From Calothrix sp. 336/3 (GTDB lineage Bacteria; Cyanobacteriota; Cyanobacteriia; Cyanobacteriales; Nostocaceae), in the NCBI RefSeq assembly GCF_000734895.2, contig NZ_CP011382.1:558001-622000 (forward strand): 64,000 nucleotides of DNA, in the 5' to 3' direction. Each line of letters opens with the position of its first letter. The stretch's first letter is position 1. Below the pieces are notes generated by a model. That model ran no database searches and was not told the DNA's origin. It saw only the letters and a list, made by a program, of their open reading frames with translations. Made by a program: the position numbers and the translations under genes. Of this stretch, positions 52,102 to 61,563 are shown piece by piece.

Positions 52102-52197
52102 TCTTTTCCCTGTGTTACAAAAAGTCATTGTGTTAGAAATTATGGGATTTAGGGAATTTTAAATCTGAGGAAGTAAAATCATGAAAGGGAGAATTAG

Positions 52198-54738
52198 GTG
52201 ATGAGGGGAATTACGATAGAAAATAGCTGGAAAACTAACATATTCCCATCTATATTGACAACAGCATTTCTCACATCGGTAATGATTTTACCTGTTGTTG
52301 CACAAGTAGCATCAGATGGGACAACTAAGACCATTGTCAACCCCAATAGCAATATTTTTACAATTATTAATGGTACTGCAAAGGGTAATAATTTATTTCA
52401 TAGTTTCAGCAATTTCTCTGTACCTACGGGCAGTGAAGCCAGATTTGATTTAGTAAATACGCCTAATATTACAAATATTTTTAGTCGAGTAACTGGTGGA
52501 AATATTTCTAATATTGATGGATTAATTAAAACTATTAATAATAATCCCAACAATGCTGTCAGTTTATTTTTAATGAATCCCAATGGGATTATATTTGGAC
52601 AAAATGCCAAGTTAGATATTAGCGGCTCCTTTATAGGGACGACAGCCAATAGTATTAAGTTTGCGGATGGAGTCGAATTTAGTGCAGTTAATGCCACTGC
52701 TAACCCCTTGTTAACCATGAGCGTACCAATTGGCTTACAAATGGGACAAAATTCGGGCAAAATTACCGTACAAGGAACTGGACATCTGATTACTAACGGA
52801 TTTTTTGCCCCTGCCGATCGCAGCCAAAATCCCATCGGATTACAAATTAAAGCAGGTAATACTTTGGCATTGATTGCTAAAGGTGTAAATTTCTCTAGTG
52901 GTGTTGTTACTACAAATGGAGGTGGACACCTAGAAGTAGGTAGCATTAGCGATGGCTTAGTCAAGCTCAACTTCACTTCCACTGGATTAGTTGGAGACTA
53001 TTCCGCAGTCAGTCAATTCAACGACATTAATTTCGCAAAACAATCTTTGTTAGATGCCAGTGGTAGCGGTAGTTCAATTCAATTACAAGGACGGAATATT
53101 CGCTTCACAGAAGGTTCTGGTGCTTTGCTACACAACTTTGGGATACAACAACCCGCGAAGGGAATTACAGTCAAAGCCACTGAGACTGTTAGCCTCGCAG
53201 GGAATACATCCGATGGTAAATTAAGCAGTTTTATCCAAATCGACAACTTAGGTATCACACCAACTGGAGATATTAGCCTTGCAGCCGCGCAATTATCCCT
53301 CAAAGATGGAGCAAACATCCATAACTGGACATTTACACCCATAAATGGTGGCAATATTACAGCCAATATTACAGGCGCGATCGCAGTCGATGGATTTGTC
53401 CCCACCAATCCCATCGTTTCAACTTCCATCACCTCCATCACATTGAATTCTGGTAAAGCCGGTGATATTAAAGTCTCAGCTCATGACCTGAGAGTTCTCA
53501 ATAGTGGCAGTATTAGTACTTTATCCGCAGGCTCCGGACAGGCTGGAATTTTACAATTCAAGATAGCAGATTTACTTGAAATTGCTGGCAATAACCCCTT
53601 TACCACATTATCAAGTTCAGTAATTTCATCGGCTAGTAACACAGGAGATTCTGGTAGCACTTTCATCAATACATCTAGATTAGTGATTCGAGACAGTGGC
53701 ATACTAGGGTCTAGTACTGTGGCTTCAGGTGCAGCAGGTAACGTAATAGTCAATGCTTCCAAATCTGTAGAGGTTAGAGGCAGATCTGGTGGTTCAATTC
53801 TTCCTGCTCGCATTGCTTCAAGTGCCGAAATTCTCGATCCAGTTACTCAAGCCGTGCTTAAACTTCCTGCCATTCCTACTGGTAAAGCTGGTTCCCTCAC
53901 CATTAACACCCCTTTGTTAAAAGTCACAGACGGAGGATTAGTCACTGTTAGAAATGATGGACCGAACAGTGCAGGAGATTTGCAGATTAATGCCAACGCA
54001 ATTTTTCTCAACAACCAAGGTATTATTAACGCATCAACTGCTTCTGGGAATGGGGGAGATGTCAAATTAAATATACAAGATTATCTGCTGATACGTCACA
54101 ATAGCCTTATTTCTGCCACCGCAGCAGGTAAGGGTAATGGTGGTAATGTGTCAATTAACGTACCAATCGCAATTGGATTAGAAAACAGCGATATTATTGC
54201 CAACGCTTTTGAAGGTAAGGGCGGCAATATTAACATTACAACGGAAGGAATTATTGGTCTAGAATTCCGTGATACTCTCACTCCCAGAACTGACCTCACT
54301 AATGATATTACCGCCAGTTCCCAATTTAATATCAACGGTAATGTAGAAATTAATAATGTTGGCGTTGACCCCAATTCTGGCTTAATTGAACTACCAGCAA
54401 ATCTTAGTGATTCATCTCAACAAATAGCTAGTGGTTGTGATGTCAAGCAAGGTAGTAGTTTTGTTGCTACAGGGAGAGGTGGAATACCGCAAAACCCCAA
54501 TCAAGAATTGAGGAGCGATACCTACGGTGGGCTATATAGCCTACGCCCCTGGTCTGATACCCGTGATATCTTCACATACCGCAAAGCCCAACCAGCACAA
54601 GCCAAAATTCTCCCATCCCCAGAAACCCTTGTCCAAGCCACATCCTGGCGAAGAAATTCCCAAGGGAAAGTGGAATTAGTTGCAGCTAAATCTTCCACTC
54701 CAGTGCCAACATTAAGCTGCTCTGGGATAACCAAATAA
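52198..54738 (+). CDS. TpsA exoprotein 3
   Basis: An 846-residue TpsA paralogue. Its N-terminus is almost identical to that of copy 2, including MRGITIENSWKTNIF, and it has the intact NPNGIIFG motif. The middle region (about 195-650) is most similar to that of copy 1 (GDYSAVSQFN, LLDASGSGSSIQLQGRN). The C-terminal block is shared with all copies and includes SDTYGGLYSLRPW. The last residues are TLSCSGITK. The combination of copy-2-like ends and copy-1-like middle suggests recombination. Confidence 0.95.
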   Translation: MMRGITIENSWKTNIFPSILTTAFLTSVMILPVVAQVASDGTTKTIVNPNSNIFTIINGTAKGNNLFHSFSNFSVPTGSEARFDLVNTPNITNIFSRVTGGNISNIDGLIKTINNNPNNAVSLFLMNPNGIIFGQNAKLDISGSFIGTTANSIKFADGVEFSAVNATANPLLTMSVPIGLQMGQNSGKITVQGTGHLITNGFFAPADRSQNPIGLQIKAGNTLALIAKGVNFSSGVVTTNGGGHLEVGSISDGLVKLNFTSTGLVGDYSAVSQFNDINFAKQSLLDASGSGSSIQLQGRNIRFTEGSGALLHNFGIQQPAKGITVKATETVSLAGNTSDGKLSSFIQIDNLGITPTGDISLAAAQLSLKDGANIHNWTFTPINGGNITANITGAIAVDGFVPTNPIVSTSITSITLNSGKAGDIKVSAHDLRVLNSGSISTLSAGSGQAGILQFKIADLLEIAGNNPFTTLSSSVISSASNTGDSGSTFINTSRLVIRDSGILGSSTVASGAAGNVIVNASKSVEVRGRSGGSILPARIASSAEILDPVTQAVLKLPAIPTGKAGSLTINTPLLKVTDGGLVTVRNDGPNSAGDLQINANAIFLNNQGIINASTASGNGGDVKLNIQDYLLIRHNSLISATAAGKGNGGNVSINVPIAIGLENSDIIANAFEGKGGNINITTEGIIGLEFRDTLTPRTDLTNDITASSQFNINGNVEINNVGVDPNSGLIELPANLSDSSQQIASGCDVKQGSSFVATGRGGIPQNPNQELRSDTYGGLYSLRPWSDTRDIFTYRKAQPAQAKILPSPETLVQATSWRRNSQGKVELVAAKSSTPVPTLSCSGITK
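54513..54549. repeat. palindromic repeat inserted in the tpsA3 coding sequence
   Basis: Same 37-base in-frame palindromic element as in tpsA2 and tpsA4. Confidence 0.7.
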
Positions 54739-54896
54739 CATCAAAACATAAATCCAATTATCAGTATTTTTTCTATTAATCTAGCAACTGGAGGAGAAAC
54801 AACTTTCCCTGTTGCCCAAAAAATCATGGTGTTAGAAATCATGGGATTTAGGGAATCTTACACCTAAGGAACTAAAGTCATAGAAGGGAGCATTAG

Positions 54897-57578
54897 GTGA
54901 TGATGGGAATTACGATAGAAAATAACTGGAAAACTAACATATTCGCATCTATATTAACAACAGCATTTCTCACATCAGGAATGATTTCACCTGTTGTTGC
55001 ACAAGTAGCATCAGATGGGACAACAAAGACCATTGTCAACCCCAATAGTAATATTTTTACAATTATTAATGGTACTGCAAAGGGTAATAATTTATTTCAT
55101 AGTTTCAGTAATTTCTCTGTACCTACGGGTAGGGAAGCCAGATTTGATTTAGTAAATACGCCTAATATTACAAATATTTTTAGTCGAGTAACTGGTGGAA
55201 ATATTTCTAATATTGATGGATTAATTAAAACTATTAATAATAATCCCAATAATGCTGTCAGTTTATTTTTAATGAATCCTAATGGGATTATCTTTGGACA
55301 AAATGCCAAATTAGATATTAGCGGTTCATTTGTGGGTACCACGGCTAATAGCATTAATTTTGCCGATGGAGTCGAATTTAGTGCAGTTAATGCCACTGCT
55401 AACCCCTTGTTAACCATGAGCGTACCCGTGGGACTACAACTAGGAGCCAATGCTGGTCCTATCCAAGTACAAGGGACAGATTTACGAGTTACAACTGGGC
55501 AAACGCTAGCATTTGTCGGTAGTCAAATCAATATGACAGGAGCAAAGCTGAGGGCATCAGATGGACAGGTTCAGTTATGGGCTTTAGGAAATGCTCAAAT
55601 CCAAATAGACAATCAAGGCGGATGGAAATTAACGAGTCCTACAGCTAACTGGGGCACAATCACATTACAACAAGCTTCATTAGTCGATGCGAGTGGAATG
55701 AATGGGGGTGCAATTAATATTCGGGGACGCGGTTTAACTGTGCAGGATGGGTCAAATATTAGTTCTATTACCTTTAAAGGTCAAGGTAAGGGTATTACCG
55801 TCCAAACCACAGACTTTGTTGATCTAATGGGTGCGTCTCTTCCAGGACAAGCTGGACCTGGTATCGGAACCAATGTTGGTAGCTTTTTTGGACCTCCAGC
55901 AACTGGACGAGCTGGAGATGTTACCGTTGAGACTGGACACTTACGCTTATTAAATGGAGCTTGGCTTCAATCCTCCTCTTCTGGGAACAATTCCAGATCG
56001 GGAGATGTCACCGTTCGAGCTTCAAATGTTGAGGTCGTGGGAGTGAACCCATTTCTCAATATGCCTACTTCTATCACCACCACACTCTTTAGCGGTAAGA
56101 ACAATGAGAGTGGAAAGATTACTGTCGAGGCAAATCTGATAAGGGTACGAGATGGGGGAATTATCAGTACAGCTCTTGTCCCTATCAATCCTGCCTTTTC
56201 TCCCACAGGTAAAGCTGGAGATATCTCAATCAAAGCGACTGAAAGCTTGGAAATATCGGGATATACACCCTATAAATTGCTGTCTGGAGTGTCTACGGGA
56301 ATTGGACCAACAAAAGGAGATGGGGGAAATATCTCAATAGATGTTGGACGTTTGCAGATATTTAATGGTGGGACTATCCGGAGTACTTTATCAGGAAAAG
56401 GGAAAGCTGGAAACATCACCATTAAGGCACAGGAGATAGAAGTCAGCGATCCAGAAATTGATTATTCGAGCAAGTTACCCGGTGGCATCACTGTTTCTAC
56501 GGGTAACAATTCAGTTGGTACTGGTGGAAATATCACCTTAACAGCTGACAAACTACGCTTATTTAATGGAGGGCAAATATCCTCTTCTACTCAGGGTAAG
56601 GTTTCTGCGGGGAATATTAACTTGCAAGTCAAAAATATTGATGTGCAGGGAATATCTAAGCCACTAAGTAACGGTAAGATTTTACCTAGTAGCATTACAG
56701 CATCTTCAACAACGAAATTTGCTGCGGGGTCTGTAAACATCATCCAATCTGAGACCGTGAGTGTTCGAGATGGGGCAAAAATCACCGTTAGTAATATTGG
56801 TACTGGGGATGCAGGAAACCTGAATATTACCGCTCATAAGCTGTTTCTAGATTATGGAGCTAGCTTAGAAGCAGAGGTTAATGGTGGTAATCAGGGGAAT
56901 ATCTATCTTCAACTTCGTGACGCGCTGTTGCTGCGACATGGTAGTAATATTGCCACAAGTGCTACAGATAATTCCACAGGAGGAAACATCACAATTAATT
57001 CTCCTGTAATTGTCGGTTTAGAAAATAGCAATATTATTGCCAATGCATTCAAAGGTAAGGGCGGCAATATTAACATTACAACGGAAGGAATTATTGGTTT
57101 AGAATTTCGTGATACCCTCACCCCCAGAACTGACCTCAGCAATGATATTACCGCCAGTTCCCAATTCAATCTCAACGGTAATGTAGAAATTAATAATGTT
57201 GGCGTTGACCCCAATTCTGGCTTAATTGAACTACCAGCAAATCTCAGTGATTCATCCCAACAAATTACTAGTGGTTGTGATGTCAACCAAGGTAGTAGTT
57301 TTGTCGCTACAGGGAGAGGTGGAATACCGCAAAACCCCAGTCAGGAATTAAGGAGCGATACCTACGGTGGGCTATATAGCCTACGCCCCTGGTCTGATAC
57401 CCGTGATATCTCCACATACCGCAAAGCCCAACCAGCACAAACCAAAATTCTCCCATCCCCAGAAACCCTTGTCCAAGCCACATCCTGGCGAAGAAATTCC
57501 CAAGGAAAAGTGGAATTAGTTGCAGCTAAATCTTCCACTCCAGTGCCAACATTAAGCTGTTCCGCGATAACCAAATAA
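54897..57578 (+). CDS. TpsA exoprotein 4
   Basis: An 893-residue TpsA paralogue, the longest of the set. The N-terminal 185 residues match copies 2 and 3, but the body is different: it lacks the GHLELGS-type segment and starts with a distinct beta-helix (TGQTLAFVGSQINMTGAKLR, WALGNAQIQI). Later repeats follow GNITI/GDISI patterns. The C-terminal block with SDTYGGLYSLRPW is shared. The upstream spacer is 158 bases instead of 171, the hairpin arm is broken and the small upstream ORF has lost its ATG (ATA). Confidence 0.95.
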   Translation: MMMGITIENNWKTNIFASILTTAFLTSGMISPVVAQVASDGTTKTIVNPNSNIFTIINGTAKGNNLFHSFSNFSVPTGREARFDLVNTPNITNIFSRVTGGNISNIDGLIKTINNNPNNAVSLFLMNPNGIIFGQNAKLDISGSFVGTTANSINFADGVEFSAVNATANPLLTMSVPVGLQLGANAGPIQVQGTDLRVTTGQTLAFVGSQINMTGAKLRASDGQVQLWALGNAQIQIDNQGGWKLTSPTANWGTITLQQASLVDASGMNGGAINIRGRGLTVQDGSNISSITFKGQGKGITVQTTDFVDLMGASLPGQAGPGIGTNVGSFFGPPATGRAGDVTVETGHLRLLNGAWLQSSSSGNNSRSGDVTVRASNVEVVGVNPFLNMPTSITTTLFSGKNNESGKITVEANLIRVRDGGIISTALVPINPAFSPTGKAGDISIKATESLEISGYTPYKLLSGVSTGIGPTKGDGGNISIDVGRLQIFNGGTIRSTLSGKGKAGNITIKAQEIEVSDPEIDYSSKLPGGITVSTGNNSVGTGGNITLTADKLRLFNGGQISSSTQGKVSAGNINLQVKNIDVQGISKPLSNGKILPSSITASSTTKFAAGSVNIIQSETVSVRDGAKITVSNIGTGDAGNLNITAHKLFLDYGASLEAEVNGGNQGNIYLQLRDALLLRHGSNIATSATDNSTGGNITINSPVIVGLENSNIIANAFKGKGGNINITTEGIIGLEFRDTLTPRTDLSNDITASSQFNLNGNVEINNVGVDPNSGLIELPANLSDSSQQITSGCDVNQGSSFVATGRGGIPQNPSQELRSDTYGGLYSLRPWSDTRDISTYRKAQPAQTKILPSPETLVQATSWRRNSQGKVELVAAKSSTPVPTLSCSAITK
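57353..57389. repeat. palindromic repeat inserted in the tpsA4 coding sequence
   Basis: Third copy of the 37-base in-frame palindromic element. Confidence 0.7.
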
Positions 57579-57621
57579 CATCAAAACATAAATCCAATTA
57601 TCAGTATTTTTTCTATTCATC

Positions 57622-57653
57622 TAGCAACGAAAGGAAAACAAACTTTGTTGCTA
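57622..57653 (+). promoter_or_regulatory. intercistronic hairpin, TpsA4-TpsA5 spacer
   Basis: TAGCAAC (57622-57628) and GTTGCTA (57647-57653), as in the first two spacers. Confidence 0.55.
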
Positions 57654-57749
57654 TGCTTTCCCTGTGTTACAAACAACCATTGTGTTAGAAATCATGGGAT
57701 TTAGGGAATTTTAAATCTGAGGAAGTAAAATCATGAAAGGGAGAATTAG

Positions 57750-60278
57750 GTGATGAGGGGAATTACGATAGAAAATAGCTCGAAAACTAACATATTCCCA
57801 TCTATATTGACAACAGCATTTCTCACATCAGTAATGATTATACCTGTTGTTGCACAAGTAGCATCAGATGGGACAACTAAGACAATTGTCAACCCCAATA
57901 GCAATATTTTTACAATTATTAATGGTACTGCAAAGGGTAATAATTTATTTCATAGTTTCAGCAATTTCTCTGTACCGACAAATGGTTCCGCAATCTTTGA
58001 TTTAGTAAATACGCCTGATATTACAACTATTTTTAGTCGAGTAACTGGTGGCAATATTTCTAATATTGATGGATTAATTAAAACTATTAATAATAATCCC
58101 AACAATGCTGTCAGTTTATTTTTAATGAATCCCAATGGGATTATATTTGGACAAAATGCCAAGTTAGATATTAGCGGCTCCTTTGTAGGGACGACAGCCA
58201 ATAGTATTAAGTTTGCGGATGGAGTCGAATTTAGTGCAGTTAATGCCACTGCTAACCCCTTGTTAACCATGAGCGTACCCATTGGCTTACAAATGGGAAA
58301 TAATCCTACCCCCATCACCTTTCAAGGTACAGGTCATGCCCTAACAACTACCAATACCCTCGCTCCCATCACATACAACCCCAGTACCTCAGAACTGAGA
58401 GTAAAACCAGGAAAAACCTTAGCAATGGTAGGGGGTAACTTAAATCTCACTGGAGCAACCTTGAACGCGCCCCAAGGACGGGTAGAATTGGGAAGCTTAG
58501 GCGGAGTTGGACTAGTCAGTTTAAACCCCATCTCCCAAGGTTATCAATTAAGTTACCAAAACGGACAAAGCTTTGCAGATATTCGCCTGACCCAAAAATC
58601 CTTGCTCAATATAGGAGCATTGCCAAATGTCGGGGCATTCAATGCTGGTTCCGTACAATTACAAGGAAAACACGTACAAATCAGCGATGGTTCAATTATA
58701 TTTTCCAAAAATCTGGGAAATGTCTCTGGGGGTAAAATTTTTTTACAGGCTTCAGAAGGGATTGATATTTCTGGGACAACAGCCAACGCCCAAATTCGTA
58801 GCGGTATCCGCTCTGAAGGGTTGAATACTGGCAAAAGTTCATCCATCCATATCATCACTCCTAACTTAACCATATCCCAGGGCGCAGGAATCAATAGCAA
58901 TGCTTTTGGATTGGCAGCGAGTGGTGATATTCAGATTGATTCTGGGACAGTCAAGTTATCTGGTTTTTCTGCTATCAATCCTGCTGGAGTAACTACTATT
59001 ACTACAAGTTCCCGAACACCTAAACCAGCAGGCAATCTTTCCATTAATAGTAATAACCTACTAGTTTCTCAGGGCGCAGCCATCTCTTCAATCACATTTG
59101 CAACTGGTTCTACAGGGCAAGTCACTATTCGCAGTAAAAATACGACCGTAACAGGAGACAACCCGGCAGGACTCTATAGCAACATTAGTGCCATCACCTA
59201 TGGTACAGGGAATGCCCAAACTGTGACATTAGACACAAATCGATTACAAATACTGAATGGAGGAGTCGTAGCAACCACATCCTTCTTGATTGGTAAAGCG
59301 GGAAATTTAAACATCAATGCGACGGAATCAATTCTGATCGACGGACGCAGCCGAGCTAACAATAGCAGTATTAACTCAGCCGTCATTTTCCCTCCAGCAT
59401 TAATTCAAAAACTATTCAATTTGCCAAATGTTCTGTCAGCAAATGCCGGAACTGTGAATATAACTACCCCAACTCTCAAACTAAGCAATGGGGGTGCAGT
59501 CAGTGTTACCAACCAAGGTACAGGTGATGGGGGCAATATCAAAATCTCTGCTAATAAGATTTTCTTCGATGCTCAAGGTAGTATTCAAGCTCAAACAGCA
59601 TCGGGTGAGGGGGGTAATATGACTTTACAGGTCAGCGATTTATTATTGCTACGCCACAATAGCTTGATTAGTGCAACATCTGCGGGTAACGGGAATGGAG
59701 GTAATATTAACATCAATACACCCATCCTTGCTGGCTTAGAAAACAGTGACATTGTTGCCAATGCATTCAAAGGTAAGGGTGGCAATATTGAAATCACAAC
59801 GGAAGGGATTATTGGTTTAGAATTTCGTGATACCCTTACCCCAAGAACAGACCTCACCAATGATATTACCGCCAGTTCCCAATTTAATATCAACGGCAAT
59901 GTGGAAATTAATAATGTTGGTGTTGACCCCAATTCTGGTTTAATCGAATTACCAGCAAATCTCAGTGATTCATCTCAACAAATTGCTAGTGGTTGTGATG
60001 ATGTCAACCAAGGTAGTAGTTTTGTCGCTACAGGGAGAGGTGGTATACCTGAAAATCCTAATCAAGACGTGAGGACTGATCGCCCCTGGGTTGATATCCG
60101 CAATATCTCAACATACCGCAAAGCCCAACCAGCACAAGCCAAAATTCTCCCATCCCCAGAAACCCTTGTCCAAGCCACATCCTGGCGCAGAAATGCCCAA
60201 GGAAAAGTGGAATTAGTTGCAGCTAAATCTTCTACTCCAGTGCAACAACCATTAACTTGTGCTGCGGTTCCTAGATAA
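57750..60278 (+). CDS. TpsA exoprotein 5
   Basis: An 842-residue TpsA paralogue. The signal region matches copies 2-4 (MRGITIENSSKTNIF), but the TPS domain carries SVPTNGSAIFDL as in copy 1, not SVPTGSEARFDL. The body begins with a unique segment (TPITFQGTGHALTTTNTLAP) and is related in part to copy 2. The C-terminal block lacks the palindromic insertion, has one extra Asp (SGCDDVNQGSSF, a three-base insertion) and ends differently (VQQPLTCAAVPR), though the Cys is kept. Last TpsA of the array; xisH follows 42 bases later. Confidence 0.95.
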   Translation: MMRGITIENSSKTNIFPSILTTAFLTSVMIIPVVAQVASDGTTKTIVNPNSNIFTIINGTAKGNNLFHSFSNFSVPTNGSAIFDLVNTPDITTIFSRVTGGNISNIDGLIKTINNNPNNAVSLFLMNPNGIIFGQNAKLDISGSFVGTTANSIKFADGVEFSAVNATANPLLTMSVPIGLQMGNNPTPITFQGTGHALTTTNTLAPITYNPSTSELRVKPGKTLAMVGGNLNLTGATLNAPQGRVELGSLGGVGLVSLNPISQGYQLSYQNGQSFADIRLTQKSLLNIGALPNVGAFNAGSVQLQGKHVQISDGSIIFSKNLGNVSGGKIFLQASEGIDISGTTANAQIRSGIRSEGLNTGKSSSIHIITPNLTISQGAGINSNAFGLAASGDIQIDSGTVKLSGFSAINPAGVTTITTSSRTPKPAGNLSINSNNLLVSQGAAISSITFATGSTGQVTIRSKNTTVTGDNPAGLYSNISAITYGTGNAQTVTLDTNRLQILNGGVVATTSFLIGKAGNLNINATESILIDGRSRANNSSINSAVIFPPALIQKLFNLPNVLSANAGTVNITTPTLKLSNGGAVSVTNQGTGDGGNIKISANKIFFDAQGSIQAQTASGEGGNMTLQVSDLLLLRHNSLISATSAGNGNGGNININTPILAGLENSDIVANAFKGKGGNIEITTEGIIGLEFRDTLTPRTDLTNDITASSQFNINGNVEINNVGVDPNSGLIELPANLSDSSQQIASGCDDVNQGSSFVATGRGGIPENPNQDVRTDRPWVDIRNISTYRKAQPAQAKILPSPETLVQATSWRRNAQGKVELVAAKSSTPVQQPLTCAAVPR

Positions 60279-60320
60279 TATATAAGAATCATCAACGGAA
60301 ATAATAATTGCCGCCTGACT

Positions 60321-60740
60321 ATGCCTGCCAAGGATTTGTATCATGATACCGTTGTTCAAGCCCTAATAAATGATGGCTGGGAGATTACTGATGACCCCTT
60401 GCTTTTATCCTATGGTGGTAGAGAACTTTATGTTGATTTAGGGGCAGAAAGAACAACAATAGCAGCGCAAAAAGATCATCTCAAAATAGCAGTTGAAATT
60501 AAAAGTTTTTTAAAACCTTCACCAGTGCGGGACTTAGAAGAAGCTGCTGGACAATATGGTGTTTCTCAAAGCATTCTGGCGGAGATAGCATCGGAAAGAA
60601 TACTTTACCTCGCTGTTCCCAAGCGTTCCTATGAAAGTATTTTTACAGAAAAATTAGGGCAATTAATCCTCAAGCGCTTACAAATTAAACTTTTGGTGTT
60701 TGATGAGCAACAAAGGAGTATTGTAGAATGGATACCTTAA
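60321..60740 (+). CDS. xisH: XisH-family protein
   Basis: A 139-residue protein of the XisH family, first described as needed for excision of the fdxN element in Anabaena heterocysts. It has a nuclease-like core: RELYVDLGAERTTIAAQ then KIAVEIKSFLKPSPVRDLEEA, giving the D...E-x-K pattern of PD-(D/E)XK folds. The start MPAKDLYHDTVVQALINDGW is typical. No fdxN or nif gene is seen. XisH/XisI pairs are numerous in cyanobacteria and often unconnected with fdxN. Here it starts 42 bases after tpsA5 and overlaps xisI by 13 bases. Confidence 0.95.
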   Translation: MPAKDLYHDTVVQALINDGWEITDDPLLLSYGGRELYVDLGAERTTIAAQKDHLKIAVEIKSFLKPSPVRDLEEAAGQYGVSQSILAEIASERILYLAVPKRSYESIFTEKLGQLILKRLQIKLLVFDEQQRSIVEWIP

Positions 60741-61063
60741 ATCACTATCGCCAAATAATCAGCGAGTTAATTTACGAATATGCTAAGTACAAACCGTCTC
60801 ACGGTCAAATAGAAGCAGAGGCAATTGTTAACCCAGCAACAGACCATTATGAACTGATGCATGTCTGTTGGGATGGGCAACGCCGTGTACATGGGTGTGT
60901 TCTCCATATTGATATTATCCAAGGAAAAATTTGGATTCAACATGATGGTACGAATCGTCCTGTGGCTGAAGAATTGTTAGAAGCTGGAGTTCCCAAAGAG
61001 GATATTATTTTAGGTTTCCATCCACCTCAAGTACGTCAATATACTGATTTTGGTGTAGCTTAA
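60728..61063 (+). CDS. xisI: XisI-family protein
   Basis: A 111-residue protein of the XisI family, always found beside XisH. The sequence has YRQIISELIYEYAKYKPSHG, then DHYELMHVCWDGQRRVHGC, IQHDGTNRPVAEELLEAGVP and the C-terminal LGFHPPQVRQYTDFGVA, all typical. Its ATG lies inside the xisH gene in another frame (13-base overlap), indicating translational coupling. The molecular role is unresolved. Confidence 0.96.
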   Translation: MDTLNHYRQIISELIYEYAKYKPSHGQIEAEAIVNPATDHYELMHVCWDGQRRVHGCVLHIDIIQGKIWIQHDGTNRPVAEELLEAGVPKEDIILGFHPPQVRQYTDFGVA

Positions 61064-61563
61064 GAACAAATATAGGTTTTTTAAGCTTATTAACAATTGA
61101 TTTGAGTGAGTATTATCTCAAAGATGATAATAAAATTATCGGTATTTTAGCTAGTACCTGAAGTCATAAGTTTGGTAAGGGTACAATCCATGGAAAATCA
61201 AGGTTTATAGTCTACTATATCCTATCTGAACTTACGTCTTGTTGTACTAGTGGCATTTTTCTAGAAACACAAATAACTGATATTTAAGACATTTAACGTT
61301 TTGTGAGAAATACGGGTAATTACATCTCAACCCTGATACTGGAAATTCTCAATTCCAACCCAGGGGGATTTCTTGGATTGATTTTGGGAGAAATCCTCTT
61401 GAATTGGGCAATATAAGATTACTGATAGTTTCAGAACTTGTGCTATGGCAGTCACCAGAGAGATTAGAACATTGAAGTAATCATCAAAACCTCACAGAGG
61501 TTTGCTGTACCCTACTCCTTGGTGCATCACTAGCTTTGAAAAAGCCGTTATAAATATTGGTTA
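61064..61563. other. intergenic region before the CHAT gene
   Basis: About 500 bases. It holds an imperfect long stem: CAATTC (61350-61355) and GGATTTCT (61366-61373) pair with AGAAATCC (61389-61396) and GAATTG (61401-61406). No gene was found. The promoter of the CHAT gene probably lies here. Confidence 0.45.

Noticed and set aside
52398..52982. 194-codon minus-strand frame in the TpsA array, with similar frames in other copies
   Set aside because: It is the antisense shadow of the repetitive TpsA sequence; it recurs at the same place in each copy because the sense strand is conserved.
60321..61063. an active fdxN-element excision site
   Set aside because: No fdxN, nif or xisF gene and no direct-repeat recombination site were seen; XisHI pairs are common away from such elements.
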